Of a stretch of 64,000 nt of DNA, positions 39,969 through 50,293 are shown one piece after another. Both the position numbers and the translations under genes were made by a program. The notes under the pieces were generated by a model. That model had not been told where the DNA came from and did no database searches. It saw only the letters and a list, made by a program, of their open reading frames with translations. This stretch comes from Proteus cibi (lineage in GTDB: Bacteria > Pseudomonadota > Gammaproteobacteria > Enterobacterales > Enterobacteriaceae), in assembly GCF_003144405.1 (NCBI RefSeq), contig NZ_PENW01000005.1, positions 1 to 64,000 of the forward strand, given 5' to 3'. How positions within the stretch are numbered: position 1 is the stretch's first letter; the number at the start of each line of letters is the position of its first letter.

Positions 39969-42131
39969 GTGTCTAATAAAAATTGCGTTGCTAACCTCTT
40001 TCTCGCCTTACCTCTAAGTTTACTTTCGGTTCAAATCCATGCCGCAGTCACTCAAAATTTACCTGAAAAGATAATCGTTACAGCATCTCCATCACAAGAT
40101 CCTCAAGCACCCGTTTCCGGTTTTGTAGCAACAAAAACATTATCAACAAATAAAACGCCGACTGAAATTGCAAAAACACCGCAATCCATTAGCGTGATCA
40201 CGCGTGATCAAATGGATGCTCAAGATGTCAGTTCAGTTTCTCAGGCGTTACGTTATACACCCGGTGTTTTCACAGAATATCGTGGAAGTTCTAATCGTAA
40301 TGATGAAGTTTTCATTCGTGGATACAGTTATGCACCACGTTTTCTTGATGGCCTAAGTTATGGAATGGGAGCTTCATCATCAACTGGCGCAATTGATCCA
40401 TGGTTATTAGAGCGCATTGAAGTCGTTAGAGGACCTGCATCTGTTCTTTATGGTCAAGTAAATCCAGGTGGACTTGTTGCGATGACCAGTAAAAGACCAA
40501 CCGCATCCCCTATTCGTCACATTCAAGTTCGTGCAGGCAATGATAAATTAGCAGAAACCGCTTTTGATTTTTCAGGTACATTAAGTGATGATAATCGTGT
40601 GCTTTATCGTCTAAACGGCATTGCAAAAACACAACACACACAGATAAAAAACTATAAAGAAGAACGTTTTGCACTTGCTCCGGCTATTACTTTCTTACCG
40701 AATGAACAAACACGCTTAACTCTATTAAGCTTTATTCAGCAAGAGCCTGAAGCGGGATATCGTAATTTTTTACCTGCCTATGGTACGGTTAAAAGCACTC
40801 CCGCGGGTACTATTCCCTTTAATTTTGATGTCAATAATCCCGATTACCATAAATCATGGCGTCAACAATATGGTATAGGTTATGAATTCGAACACGAATT
40901 TAGTGACACACTAAAAATTGTACAAAATGCTCGATATAGCCATATTAATCAGAAATATAAATACCTTGTATTTGGATCTTTAAGAAAAGATAATCCTTAC
41001 GTTCTTGAACGCCGAGCGCAACAAGAGCAGAGAGAAACGGATACTTTAGGAATAGATACACGTTTACAAGCCGACTTTACTACAGCAAAACTTAATCATA
41101 CTATGATTGCAGGTATTGATTATCAATGGAGTAAAGATCAAGATAATTTACTTCGTGCTATGGGGTCTGAGTACGATCTTGACTGGCGTGATCCTAATTA
41201 TCACTATCCAATTGATATGAGCCTACAAAAACCCGCGACCGACCAACGCCAAAAACGTGATCAAATTGGGGTGTATCTACAAGATCAGATCCATTGGAAA
41301 AATTGGATCTTACTTGCAGGTTTACGTCAAGACTGGGCTCAAGTTCGGACTCATGATTTCTTAGCTAAAAGCTATGATCAACAAGATGATAATAAGTTAA
41401 CGGGTCGCGCAGGGCTTTTATATTCTTTTGATAATGGTATTTCTCCTTATATTAGTTATAGCACCTCGTTTGAACCTAATTTACAAACTCGCCGAGCACC
41501 AGGAAGTGCCCCTTTTGAGCCTAGCGAAGGTCGTCAATTAGAAGCAGGTATTAAATACCTCACACCGAATGAACAAACGTTGGCAACACTCTCTGTTTAT
41601 CAATTACAACAACGCAACGTTACCAACTACAATGCTGAAAAAGCGTATTTTGAACCTGTGGGTGAAATTAGAAGTCGTGGTATTGAAGCGCAAATTAATA
41701 GCCAATTAACTGAAAATATCTCATTTATTAGCAGTTATGCTTATACCGATACAGAAGTAAGAAAAACCATTATTGAGGGAACACAAGGAAAAGAACTTCC
41801 TAGAGTTCCTAAGCATATAGCATCATTTTGGGGGCAATATGATGAAACATCAGGGCTATTGAATGGAGCTAAAGCAGGCGTTGGTGTGAGATATGTGGGT
41901 GTATCTCAAGGCGATACCAAAAATACGGTCAGTGTACCAGCGGTTACACTTTACGATGCAATGATTGGTTATTCATTAGGTGAGCTATCACCTTCGTTAA
42001 AAGGTGCTGAAATTCAACTTAATATGAATAACATTGCGAATAAACACTATGTTGCATCTTGTGCTGGTGATACTGCATGTTTTTATGGGATCGGTAGAAC
42101 AATGACGGCAACAATGAATTATCGCTGGTAA
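39969..42131 (+). CDS. TonB-dependent siderophore receptor (ferric-hydroxamate type likely)
   Basis: Outer-membrane iron-siderophore importer. I use GTG 39969 (720 aa) because it has AAGGG upstream and gives a normal signal peptide (hydrophobic FLALPLSLLS, cleavage near IHAAV). The longer frame begins at 39873, inside the Fur box. TonB box-like EKIIVTAS, plug domain (about 50-170; RDQMDAQDVSSVSQALRYTPGV, FIRGYSYAPRFLDGL, RIEVVRGPASVLYGQ), then the beta-barrel ending in ...MNYRW with a terminal aromatic. The plug resembles the FhuA/FoxA/FcuA group. No biosynthesis or permease genes adjoin it; the ligand is not determined. Confidence 0.9.
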   Translation: MSNKNCVANLFLALPLSLLSVQIHAAVTQNLPEKIIVTASPSQDPQAPVSGFVATKTLSTNKTPTEIAKTPQSISVITRDQMDAQDVSSVSQALRYTPGVFTEYRGSSNRNDEVFIRGYSYAPRFLDGLSYGMGASSSTGAIDPWLLERIEVVRGPASVLYGQVNPGGLVAMTSKRPTASPIRHIQVRAGNDKLAETAFDFSGTLSDDNRVLYRLNGIAKTQHTQIKNYKEERFALAPAITFLPNEQTRLTLLSFIQQEPEAGYRNFLPAYGTVKSTPAGTIPFNFDVNNPDYHKSWRQQYGIGYEFEHEFSDTLKIVQNARYSHINQKYKYLVFGSLRKDNPYVLERRAQQEQRETDTLGIDTRLQADFTTAKLNHTMIAGIDYQWSKDQDNLLRAMGSEYDLDWRDPNYHYPIDMSLQKPATDQRQKRDQIGVYLQDQIHWKNWILLAGLRQDWAQVRTHDFLAKSYDQQDDNKLTGRAGLLYSFDNGISPYISYSTSFEPNLQTRRAPGSAPFEPSEGRQLEAGIKYLTPNEQTLATLSVYQLQQRNVTNYNAEKAYFEPVGEIRSRGIEAQINSQLTENISFISSYAYTDTEVRKTIIEGTQGKELPRVPKHIASFWGQYDETSGLLNGAKAGVGVRYVGVSQGDTKNTVSVPAVTLYDAMIGYSLGELSPSLKGAEIQLNMNNIANKHYVASCAGDTACFYGIGRTMTATMNYRW

Positions 42132-42166
42132 TACGATATAGATTAACTATATACATTAACTGTGTT

Positions 42167-42203
42167 AACCATAACCTATCTGTTGATCGGTTATGGTTTT
42201 TTA
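42167..42203. terminator. Bidirectional terminator between the receptor gene and dinB
   Basis: AACCATAACC/GGTTATGGTT 10-bp stem with a 12-nt loop and a T-run on the + strand. Confidence 0.85.
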
Positions 42204-42206
42204 TTC

Positions 42207-43262
42207 TTATAGTGCTAAAAGAAGTTGTCGTTCTATTTGTGGATCTTGCAAGGTGACATGAAATCCGATTAATCGCACACCTCGACCATTTCGGCGCTCA
42301 TGCCATGCTTGATAGGCAATATTTATTAAATCGGCTTTTTCTAAAATAGGATGAGTATGCTCTTGTGTCGTTAATTGAAAATCATCAAATTTTAGTTTAA
42401 CGCCTTGCCTTGCTATTCTTAAATCGGGTTTCACTTTTATGAGTCGCCTTTCTAATTCGCTATATAACCCGTCAAGTAATACCAAGCAATCATCCCAAGA
42501 ATTAATATCTGAGGCAAAAGTACGCTCAACGCCAACTGATTTTCTAAGTCTATCTGGGTTAATTTCACGTTCATCAATGCCATGACTACGTTCCCATAAA
42601 TTTTGACCAAATTTTCCAAAGACTTTTACCAAAGAAATAACATCAGTACGACGAATATCAGCACAAGTTTCTAATCCCATTTCTTGCAAGCGAGCAAATG
42701 TCACCTTACCTACGCCGGGTATTTTATTAAGCGGTAATTTTAAAATAAAATCATCGACTTGCTCTGGTGTAATAACAAATTGTCCATTTGGTTTATTGAT
42801 ATCTGAAGCAATTTTTGCGAGAAATTTAATCGGTGCAATGCCTGCGGATGCAGTGAGATTTAACTCATCAAAAATTTGTTGGCGAATTTCTTGGGCGATC
42901 AACGTTGCAGAACCGTGACAATGCTTGCTGTCAGAGACATCAAGATAAGCTTCATCAAGTGAAAGGGGTTCGATAAGGTGAGTATAACGAGAAAAAATTT
43001 GGCGGATCTTTGCTGATGTCTCTTTATAGAGAGCCATTCTGCCGGGTAAAACTTTTAAGTGAGGGCATAGCTTCAACGCCGTTGCCGTTGACATAGCACT
43101 ACGGACACCAAAACGACGGGCTGGATAATTCGCTGTGCAGATCACACCTCGGCTAGAAGCATTGCCTCCAACTGCGATTGGGATCTCTTTTAATGCTGGA
43201 TTATCTCGCATTTCAATCGCAGCATAAAAACAATCCATATCAACATGAATAATTTTACGCAT
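42207..43262 (-). CDS. dinB: DNA polymerase IV (DinB)
   Basis: Y-family translesion polymerase induced by SOS. 351 aa as in E. coli. Catalytic acidic residues in HVDMDCFYAAIE (Asp8) and SLDEAYLDV (Asp103-Glu104). The C-terminal beta-clamp motif is QLLLAL. A near-perfect LexA box sits directly upstream. No yafNOP-like toxin-antitoxin genes follow. Confidence 0.97.
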   Translation of the reverse strand: MRKIIHVDMDCFYAAIEMRDNPALKEIPIAVGGNASSRGVICTANYPARRFGVRSAMSTATALKLCPHLKVLPGRMALYKETSAKIRQIFSRYTHLIEPLSLDEAYLDVSDSKHCHGSATLIAQEIRQQIFDELNLTASAGIAPIKFLAKIASDINKPNGQFVITPEQVDDFILKLPLNKIPGVGKVTFARLQEMGLETCADIRRTDVISLVKVFGKFGQNLWERSHGIDEREINPDRLRKSVGVERTFASDINSWDDCLVLLDGLYSELERRLIKVKPDLRIARQGVKLKFDDFQLTTQEHTHPILEKADLINIAYQAWHERRNGRGVRLIGFHVTLQDPQIERQLLLAL

Positions 43263-43281
43263 ACAATCACCTCACTTTATT

Positions 43282-43301
43282 TACTGTTTAAATATACAGT
43301 A
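43282..43301 (-). promoter_or_regulatory. LexA (SOS) box of dinB
   Basis: TACTGTTTAAATATACAGTA matches the consensus TACTGTATATATATACAGTA at 18 of 20 positions and lies 20 bp before the dinB start. Confidence 0.92.
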
Positions 43302-43495
43302 AATAAATATTAACTACAATTTTTATTCCTTTTCATCTCCCTCTATTGAGGTGTATTTCTCATAAAAATCTGAATTAGTCTGTTTATTTATAGAATTGTC
43401 ACAAAGTGGTGATAGATTGTTTTTTCTGGTTGATTAATTACATTAATTTTAAATATTGTTTTGTAACTATATATAAAACAAGGAAATAATTTTTC

Positions 43496-44368
43496 ATGAT
43501 TAAATTATTTATCGCTATTTCTCTCTTTTTTTATTCTGTAATTCTTATGGCATCTCCTAAAATTATCGCACATCGTGGTGGCACTGCTGATGCCCCTGAA
43601 AATACTGAAATTGCTATAAAAACAGCCCTTTCTAATCAAGCTGATGCAATTTGGATCACCATTCAATTATCGAAAGATAATGTTCCTGTTCTTTATCGCC
43701 CTAGTGATTTAAAAAGCTTAACGAATGGGCAAGGTAGTATTTCTGACTTTACTGCACAGCAACTTAAACAATGGGATGCGGGCTATAAATTTGGTGAAGC
43801 ACAACAATTTCCTTATCGAAATAAAGGAGTCACCATTCCGACATTGGATGAGATCTTAACTCAATTCCCCACAACGCAGTTTTATCTTGATTTAAAATCA
43901 CCAGATGCTGATCCCGTAATCCAAGGTGAAGCATTAATTACTGTGCTTAGTAAGCATAACGCTCTGGATAGAACCCGCGTTTATTCTACCAATACCGCAT
44001 TTCTTGATGCCTTACCGACTAATGTACAACGTTTTGAAAACCGTGATATCACTCGTGACATTTTGGCCAATATCACAATGAGCCATGTTTGCCTACTACC
44101 TGAAAATTTAGATATTACTCGCTGGTATGGGCTTGAGCTTCACCGCAAAGTAGAAGTTGTTGAGAAATACACACTCGGTGAAGCACGCTCGACATCTATT
44201 CTGAGCTGGGATAAAGATGCTATGTCTTGTTTTCGTGCTGGTGGCAATGCTCATATTGTTCTGTTTGGGATCAATACAGAGAAAGATTATATTCAAGCCA
44301 CAGAATTAGGTGCTGATGCAGTTATGGTCGATTCACCCGCAAATATAAAAGCATTTAGAAAAGAGTAA
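43496..44368 (+). CDS. Secreted glycerophosphodiester phosphodiesterase-like protein with altered catalytic residues
   Basis: 290 aa with an N-terminal signal peptide (hydrophobic 5-17, cleavage near MASP). The GDPD barrel starts with AHRGGTADAPENTEIAI, the classic HRG site. The metal-binding pattern E-x-D expected in the next strand (IELDVQLT in canonical enzymes) reads IWITIQLS. The following His-Asp reads RP (VLYRPSDL). FYLDLKSP keeps the Lys. Fold assignment is therefore firm, but classical activity is doubtful. It is isolated between dinB and nqrM. Confidence 0.8.
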   Translation: MIKLFIAISLFFYSVILMASPKIIAHRGGTADAPENTEIAIKTALSNQADAIWITIQLSKDNVPVLYRPSDLKSLTNGQGSISDFTAQQLKQWDAGYKFGEAQQFPYRNKGVTIPTLDEILTQFPTTQFYLDLKSPDADPVIQGEALITVLSKHNALDRTRVYSTNTAFLDALPTNVQRFENRDITRDILANITMSHVCLLPENLDITRWYGLELHRKVEVVEKYTLGEARSTSILSWDKDAMSCFRAGGNAHIVLFGINTEKDYIQATELGADAVMVDSPANIKAFRKE

Positions 44369-44402
44369 GTACCCTAGCTTTTAGCTTCCTTTCTTTAGAA
44401 AT

Positions 44403-44440
44403 AAAAAAGAGTGATGTAAACATATACACCACTCTTTTTT
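44403..44440. terminator. Bidirectional terminator between the GDPD-like gene and nqrM
   Basis: AAAAAGAGTG/CACTCTTTTT stem with an inner GTA/TAC pairing and T-runs both ways. Confidence 0.85.
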
Positions 44441-44456
44441 TATTTTTATCGCTTAC

Positions 44457-44684
44457 TTAAAGAATTCTATTTTTATTAAGCAATTCTTCTCTTGCTGCAT
44501 CTTTTGCCATACGTTTTTTACGTGCATCACAAGGTTCGGGGCAATCACACTCTTTCTCTATGCCCATAGCACCTAAACCGCCACAGCTACCTTGAAGGCT
44601 TTTACGTTTTACAATATAGCCTAACGCCATACCAAAGAAGGCAATCAAGAATAAGATGAAGGCAAATAGAAATATTTTTAACAT
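44457..44684 (-). CDS. nqrM: Na+-NQR maturation protein NqrM
   Basis: Small membrane protein needed to assemble the NqrD/NqrE iron centre of Na+-NQR. 75 aa: one membrane segment (about 3-24) and a Cys cluster CGGLGAMGIEKECDCPEPC with four Cys. The last gene of nqrABCDEF-apbE-nqrM, 19 bp after apbE, as in Vibrio and Yersinia. Confidence 0.92.
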   Translation of the reverse strand: MLKIFLFAFILFLIAFFGMALGYIVKRKSLQGSCGGLGAMGIEKECDCPEPCDARKKRMAKDAAREELLNKNRIL

Positions 44685-44703
44685 AACCTTCTCTCCTTAA
44701 ATT

Positions 44704-45726
44704 CTACTTTTTCAAGAATGGGGCGAATGCTTTACTATAACGCTCTTCAAACCCATTTTCAGTTTTCACTATCATAAAGACAGGAATATTTAGCTCATTT
44801 GCTACTGCTAACCCTTTTTCAGGCCCTAAAACATTCAATCCTGTCGAAAGACCATCAGCACTCATGCAAGTTGGCACAATTACCGTGATCGAAACAAGAT
44901 TATGTTTAATAGGATGACCTGTAGTTGGATCAATGGTGTGAGAAAAACGAACACCATTTTCTTCAAAATAGTTACGATAATCACCAGAAGTGGCTATTGA
45001 GCTATCACCCGGCTCAATAATTAACTGAACACTTTGTTTTGTGCCGTCATTCGCTGGTTTTTCAATCGCTATACGCCAAAGCTTGTCATTACCATTTACG
45101 CCTTGTGTTCTTACTTCACCACCAATATCAACCATATAGTTAGTGATATTTTGTGAAATTAAATATTCAGCAACAGCATCAACACCATAGCCTTTAGCAA
45201 TCGAAGAGAGATCGACATAAAGTTCAGGGATCTTTTTAATTAATGTATTACCTTCAACAGCAAGATAATCAATTCCAATCCACTGTTTACGTTTTTCTAA
45301 TTCATCTTCAGAAGGTTGATGTGTAAATCGCCCTTCTGGACCAAATCCCCATAAATTCACTAAAGGACCCACGGTCACATCTAAAGCACCATCAGTTATT
45401 TTATTAATACGAATGGCTTCACTTACGACTTTAGCTGTCGCGGGTGACACAGGAAATGGGGTATTAATTTCACGGCTTTGATTGAAACGACTAAGTTCAG
45501 AATGAGGGCGATATGTTGACATTTGATCGTTCACTTCTTCAAGAATACGATCAATCTCTGTTTGTAAGACGTTTTGTGGAGGTGAATTACTGTCTGGAAC
45601 ATATTTAATCGAGTAATAAGTTCCCATCGTTTCACCTTCTAATACCTGCTGCTTTTCACCACATGCAGATAATAGAACTAATGCAGACAGCATCACTATC
45701 CAATTTATCATCTTTCTTTTTAACAT
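44704..45726 (-). CDS. apbE: FAD:protein FMN transferase ApbE (flavinylation of NQR)
   Basis: Periplasmic lipoprotein that attaches FMN to Thr residues of NqrB and NqrC. 340 aa with lipobox LLSAC near residue 21. Conserved runs are ETMGTYYSIKY, DLSSIAKGYGVD and SHTIDPTTGHP. Needed for the downstream (5') Nqr subunits, hence its place at the end of the operon. A hairpin lies between nqrF and apbE. Confidence 0.96.
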   Translation of the reverse strand: MLKRKMINWIVMLSALVLLSACGEKQQVLEGETMGTYYSIKYVPDSNSPPQNVLQTEIDRILEEVNDQMSTYRPHSELSRFNQSREINTPFPVSPATAKVVSEAIRINKITDGALDVTVGPLVNLWGFGPEGRFTHQPSEDELEKRKQWIGIDYLAVEGNTLIKKIPELYVDLSSIAKGYGVDAVAEYLISQNITNYMVDIGGEVRTQGVNGNDKLWRIAIEKPANDGTKQSVQLIIEPGDSSIATSGDYRNYFEENGVRFSHTIDPTTGHPIKHNLVSITVIVPTCMSADGLSTGLNVLGPEKGLAVANELNIPVFMIVKTENGFEERYSKAFAPFLKK

Positions 45727-45746
45727 AACTCTCTCTTCTGATCATG

Positions 45747-45769
45747 AGCGCCCACCTAAGTGGGCGCTT
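45747..45769 (-). repeat. GC-rich perfect hairpin between nqrF and apbE
   Basis: GCGCCCAC/GTGGGCGC 8-bp stem with loop CTAA. There is no T-run on either side, so it is not a simple terminator. It may stop 3' exonucleases and set the ratio of NQR subunits to ApbE. Confidence 0.6.
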
Positions 45770-45806
45770 GTCATTTCATTCATTTATGCTTTATCGGAAG
45801 TTAGGA

Positions 45807-47033
45807 TCAACCCCCAAAGTCATCCAGCATAATGTTTTCATCTTCAACGCCTAAATCTTTGAGCATTTTAATAACTGCTGCGTTCATCACTGGCGGTCCA
45901 CACATATAGAATTCACAATCTTCTGGTGCTGGATGATTTTTGAGGTAGTTCTCAAACAACACATTGTGAATAAATCCAGTATAGCCAGTCCAATTATCTT
46001 CAGGCAATGCATCTGAAAGTGCGACATTCCATGTAAAGTTTTCGTTTTCTTTTGCAAGCATATCGAAATCTTCAGTGTAAAACATTTCACGAACAGAACG
46101 CGCACCATACCAGAAGCTAATTTTGCGTTTAGAATGTAAGCGTTTTAATTGGTCAAAGATATGTGAGCGCATTGGCGCCATACCCGCACCACCACCAATA
46201 AAGATCATCTCAGCATCGGTTTCTTTAGCAAAGAATTCACCAAATGGCCCTGAAATTGTCACTTTATCACCTGGTTTTAATGACCAAATATACGATGACA
46301 TAATTCCTGGTGGCACATCAGGATTGCGTGGTGGCGGTGTTGCAATACGCACGTTTAACATGATGATGCCATGCTCTTCAGGATAATTCGCCATCGAATA
46401 AGCACGTACAGTGGTTTCTTTAACGTCAGAAACATAACGGAACAAATTAAATTTATCCCAATCTTCACGATACTCTTCTGGTACATCAAAATCTTCATAA
46501 CGTACCGTATGAGGAGGACATTCGATTTGAATAAATCCACCAGCACGGAAAGGTACAACCTCACCTTCAGGGATTTTTAACACTAATTCTTTAATGAAAG
46601 TGGCTTTATTATCATTTGAGATAACTTCACATTCCCACTTTTTAACACCAAAGATTTCTTCCGGTAATTCTAATTTCAGGTTGTTTTTTACGTTTACCTG
46701 ACAGGCTAAACGACAACCTTCTTTAGCTTCACGTTTGTTAATATGTGAAAGTTCTGTCGGTAAAATATCACCGCCACCTTCCAGCACTTTAACGCGACAC
46801 TGACCACAAGAGCCACCGCCACCACAAGCGGATGAAATAAAAATACCTTCGTTTGATAATACGTTAAGTAATTTATCACCTGCTGGTGCATCAAAACTTT
46901 TTTCTGGGTCTCCATTGACCTCAACTGAAATATCCCCTGTATTGACCAGTTTTGATTTTGCGAACAAAATCAATGCTGTTAACACCAATACAATCAGGGT
47001 AAACATCACGACACCTAGAATAATTATATCCAT
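45807..47033 (-). CDS. nqrF: Na+-translocating NADH:quinone reductase subunit F
   Basis: Entry subunit: oxidises NADH through FAD to a [2Fe-2S] centre. 408 aa. One N-terminal membrane helix (about 3-25), ferredoxin domain with [10 protein letters not shown] and a fourth Cys near 111. Then an FNR-type domain with RAYSMANYP (FAD) and an NADH-binding C-terminus ([19 protein letters not shown]). Confidence 0.98.
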   Translation of the reverse strand: MDIIILGVVMFTLIVLVLTALILFAKSKLVNTGDISVEVNGDPEKSFDAPAGDKLLNVLSNEGIFISSACGGGGSCGQCRVKVLEGGGDILPTELSHINKREAKEGCRLACQVNVKNNLKLELPEEIFGVKKWECEVISNDNKATFIKELVLKIPEGEVVPFRAGGFIQIECPPHTVRYEDFDVPEEYREDWDKFNLFRYVSDVKETTVRAYSMANYPEEHGIIMLNVRIATPPPRNPDVPPGIMSSYIWSLKPGDKVTISGPFGEFFAKETDAEMIFIGGGAGMAPMRSHIFDQLKRLHSKRKISFWYGARSVREMFYTEDFDMLAKENENFTWNVALSDALPEDNWTGYTGFIHNVLFENYLKNHPAPEDCEFYMCGPPVMNAAVIKMLKDLGVEDENIMLDDFGG

Positions 47034-47049
47034 GAGTTCTTCTCACCCT

Positions 47050-47646
47050 TTATAGCTGAACACCAGAGAAGGACATGAAACCTAATGCCATCAACCCTGT
47101 GGTGACAAAAGTAACGCCTAACCCTTTCATACCTGCCGGTACATCCGCGTACTTCATTTTCTCACGGATAGAAGCCAGTAATACGATGGCTAACATCCAA
47201 CCAATCCCAGAGCCGAAACCATAAACAATAGACTCGCTAAAGTTATAGTCACGTTGTGCCATAAATGACACACCACCGAAGATGGCGCAGTTAACGGTAA
47301 TAAGTGGCAAGAAGATCCCTAGTGCGTTATACAGCGCAGGGAAATAACGGTCTAAAATCATTTCTAGGATTTGCACCAGTGCCGCAATCACACCAATGAA
47401 AGTGATAAAGTTTAAGAAACTTAAATCGACACCGTCCATCAATGCGTTATCACGTAACACATAGTTGTAAACCAAGTTATTCAATGGTACAGAAAGACCT
47501 AGAACAACGGTAACCGCAATACCTAATCCAAAAGCTGTTTTTACGTTTTTAGAAACGGCGAGAAATGTACACATCCCTAAGAAGAATGCGAGCGCCATAT
47601 TCTCAATAAAAACAGCACGAACAAACAGGCTTATATAATGTTCCAT
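47050..47646 (-). CDS. nqrE: Na+-translocating NADH:quinone reductase subunit E
   Basis: Six-helix membrane subunit that with NqrD holds an Fe centre and forms part of the Na+ path. 198 aa. [18 protein letters not shown] at the start and VNCAIFGG (conserved Cys) in the fifth helix. Overall resemblance to NqrD reflects the RnfA/E pair. Confidence 0.97.
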   Translation of the reverse strand: MEHYISLFVRAVFIENMALAFFLGMCTFLAVSKNVKTAFGLGIAVTVVLGLSVPLNNLVYNYVLRDNALMDGVDLSFLNFITFIGVIAALVQILEMILDRYFPALYNALGIFLPLITVNCAIFGGVSFMAQRDYNFSESIVYGFGSGIGWMLAIVLLASIREKMKYADVPAGMKGLGVTFVTTGLMALGFMSFSGVQL

Positions 47647-47651
47647 GGCGA

Positions 47652-48281
47652 TTAGTCCTCTTCAACCTGTGCAGGTTTTAATGTACGTAATCCCCAAATT
47701 AGCAAGCCAATGATAAAGAATGCACTTGGAGCTAACAGGAATAAACCATTAGGCTGATACCAGCCACCATTCTGAATAGATTCCATCACGGTAATGCCGA
47801 ATAATTTACCTGAACCAAAGAGCTCACGTAAAAAACCAACAAGGATCAAGATAACGCCATATCCTAAGCCGTTACCAATACCATCCATAAAGCTTTCAAT
47901 AGGAGGTGCTTTCATCGCATAAGCTTCAGCACGCCCCATTACAATACAGTTAGTAATGATAAGACCAACGAAAACAGAAAGTTGCTTAGAAATTTCATAC
48001 GCATAAGCTTGTAGTATTTGGTCAACAACGATAACTAATGAAGCAATAATCGCCATCTGAACAATAATACGAACACTACTTGGTATGTAATTACGGATCA
48101 GTGAGATAAAAAAGTTTGAAAATGCAGTAACTAAAGTTACCGCAATTGTCATCACTAATGCGGTTTCAAGTTTTGTTGTTACCGCCAATGCAGAACACAC
48201 ACCTAACACCTGTAAGGCAATCGGGTTGTTATCTAACAATGGCCCAAGTAAAACTCGTTTAATTTCTTTTGTATCAGCCAT
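47652..48281 (-). CDS. nqrD: Na+-translocating NADH:quinone reductase subunit D
   Basis: Membrane subunit with about six helices and the conserved Cys motif [13 protein letters not shown] start at ATG 48281 ([11 protein letters not shown], 209 aa), the family N-terminus. The frame extends five codons upstream. It overlaps the end of nqrC by 8 nt. Confidence 0.97.
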   Translation of the reverse strand: MADTKEIKRVLLGPLLDNNPIALQVLGVCSALAVTTKLETALVMTIAVTLVTAFSNFFISLIRNYIPSSVRIIVQMAIIASLVIVVDQILQAYAYEISKQLSVFVGLIITNCIVMGRAEAYAMKAPPIESFMDGIGNGLGYGVILILVGFLRELFGSGKLFGITVMESIQNGGWYQPNGLFLLAPSAFFIIGLLIWGLRTLKPAQVEED

Positions 48282-49059
48282 TGATCTCTCCTTCACGAAC
48301 TTTTTTCAGGAATGGGCCGAAACCTTTTTCACCTAACCAGAAATCGAACATATGCTGGATACCATTTGAGGTCAATGTTGCGCCTGAAAGCCCATCAATA
48401 CCATAAGGACTGTCAGATGCGCCACTGCGCACAATCTTAATAGCAGGTACGCCTTCTTCAGTCAGTAAACGCTTACCTTTCCATTGTGCTTTCCATTGTG
48501 GATTATCAACTTCACCACCTAAGCCTGGAGTTTCACCATGAGCATAATAGGTAATACCCTTAGATGTCACACCATCAATATCTACAGCGACGAAAGCGTA
48601 CATGACAGACCATAAACCTGAACCATATACAGGTAGCACAACTTCAGTTGTTTTACCTTGAGCATCAAGAACGAAGTAAACTTCAGCGGTATTGGCACGG
48701 CGACGAATTTTCGCAATATCTTCAGCTGGTGATAACGCAATAGATGTTTCATCACTACGTAATTCAGCATTTAAATCAAAATTGCCCTTACTATCAGTCA
48801 GTTCTCCTGTCTGAAAATTAACAATTTTTGCTTTAATTCGAGTGTCATACACTTTCAATACATCTGTCGCACTCATTTTAGGGACGAGCAGACCCGCAAC
48901 ATCAAGAATATTACGTTGTTTATCAAGAAGTTTTTGTTCTTCTTGTTTAGATTTCAGTCCAACAGCGGCTCCTGCTACTACCACGGAACACACAAGACAT
49001 AGAATAAATACAACGAGGAACGTTCTTGCGACGCTATCTTTGTTTTTCTCTTTAGCCAC
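48274..49059 (-). CDS. nqrC: Na+-translocating NADH:quinone reductase subunit C
   Basis: Periplasm-facing FMN subunit anchored by one helix. I take GTG 49059 (261 aa, [14 protein letters not shown]), which has GGAGA upstream and the family N-terminus. A longer frame to 49116 lies inside nqrB. The flavinylated Thr is in GLSGATLTS. It overlaps the nqrB stop by 8 nt. Confidence 0.95.
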   Translation of the reverse strand: MAKEKNKDSVARTFLVVFILCLVCSVVVAGAAVGLKSKQEEQKLLDKQRNILDVAGLLVPKMSATDVLKVYDTRIKAKIVNFQTGELTDSKGNFDLNAELRSDETSIALSPAEDIAKIRRRANTAEVYFVLDAQGKTTEVVLPVYGSGLWSVMYAFVAVDIDGVTSKGITYYAHGETPGLGGEVDNPQWKAQWKGKRLLTEEGVPAIKIVRSGASDSPYGIDGLSGATLTSNGIQHMFDFWLGEKGFGPFLKKVREGEING

Positions 49060-50290
49060 GAGCTTGTCTCCGCTTAATATTCGCCTGAACAACCACATAA
49101 TCGAACAGTGGTGCAAATAAGTTTGCGAATAAGATTGCCAGCATCATACCTTCTGGGTAAGCCGGATTGACGACACGAATAAGCACAGCCATTACGCCAA
49201 TCAAAATACCGTAAGCCCATTTACCTTTATCAGTAAACGATGCGGATACTGGATCTGTTGCCATAAACATCATACCGAAAGCAAAACCACCTAATACTAA
49301 GTGCCAGTGCCAAGGCATTGAGAAGAGAGGATTGGTATCTGAACCGATAAAATTAAATAGGTATGACATTGCAATCATGCCCACCATTACCCCAGCAACA
49401 ATACGCCATGAAGCAATACGAGCAAAAAGAATGACAGCACCGCCGATTAAAATCATCAGTGTTGAAACTTCACCGATCGATCCTGGAATATATCCCAGGA
49501 AAGCATCCATCCAAGAGATAGGTTGTTGAGTGACGGTATTTAATAATGCACTTTCACCCGATACAGACCATTGTGATAATGGTGTTGCACCAGAGAAGCC
49601 ATCTGCCGCAGTCCAAACCAAATCACCTGAAATTTGAGCTGGATAAGCAAAGAACAAGAATGCACGACCAGCTAACGCTGGGTTTAAGAAGTTACGCCCT
49701 GTACCACCAAAGATTTCTTTCGCGATAACAACACCAAACGTAATACCTAATGCAGCCTGCCAAAGTGGTAATGTTGGCGGTACGATCAAGGCAAATAAGA
49801 TTGATGTAACAAAGAAGCCTTCGTTAATTTCATGGCCACGAATAAAGGCAAAAAGAACTTCCCAAAATCCACCAACCGCAAAAACAACAAGATATATAGG
49901 TAAAAAGTAAGTTGCACCAAGTAGCATCTTACTTGCCCATCCAGCATCTGTTGTTAATGATGCGCCTAGGAATTCAGCAAGACGATAGTGCCAGTCTGAA
50001 GCAATAATTTGCTGTAACTCAGCACCACTATATAACTGATTAAGTGCAGGGATCGCTTGATGACCGACGTTATACATTCCCCAAAACATTGCTGGGAAAA
50101 CGGCCAACCAAACTAAGATCATCATACGTTTTAGGTCAATAGTGTCACGAACATGCCCACCATTACGCGTAACAGTACCTGGCGTATAAAATACCGTGGT
50201 AACTGCTTCATAAAGCACGTACCATTTTGCTAATTTGCCACCGGGCTCAAAATGGTGCTCTACTTTTTCAAATAAATTTTTCAAACCCAT
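49052..50290 (-). CDS. nqrB: Na+-translocating NADH:quinone reductase subunit B
   Basis: Largest membrane subunit; forms the Na+ channel and carries FMN and riboflavin. 412 aa, about ten helices. FMN-binding Thr in [10 protein letters not shown]; start [19 protein letters not shown] is typical. Lies 3 bp after nqrA and overlaps nqrC. Confidence 0.98.
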   Translation of the reverse strand: MGLKNLFEKVEHHFEPGGKLAKWYVLYEAVTTVFYTPGTVTRNGGHVRDTIDLKRMMILVWLAVFPAMFWGMYNVGHQAIPALNQLYSGAELQQIIASDWHYRLAEFLGASLTTDAGWASKMLLGATYFLPIYLVVFAVGGFWEVLFAFIRGHEINEGFFVTSILFALIVPPTLPLWQAALGITFGVVIAKEIFGGTGRNFLNPALAGRAFLFFAYPAQISGDLVWTAADGFSGATPLSQWSVSGESALLNTVTQQPISWMDAFLGYIPGSIGEVSTLMILIGGAVILFARIASWRIVAGVMVGMIAMSYLFNFIGSDTNPLFSMPWHWHLVLGGFAFGMMFMATDPVSASFTDKGKWAYGILIGVMAVLIRVVNPAYPEGMMLAILFANLFAPLFDYVVVQANIKRRQARG

Positions 50291-50293
50291 GAG

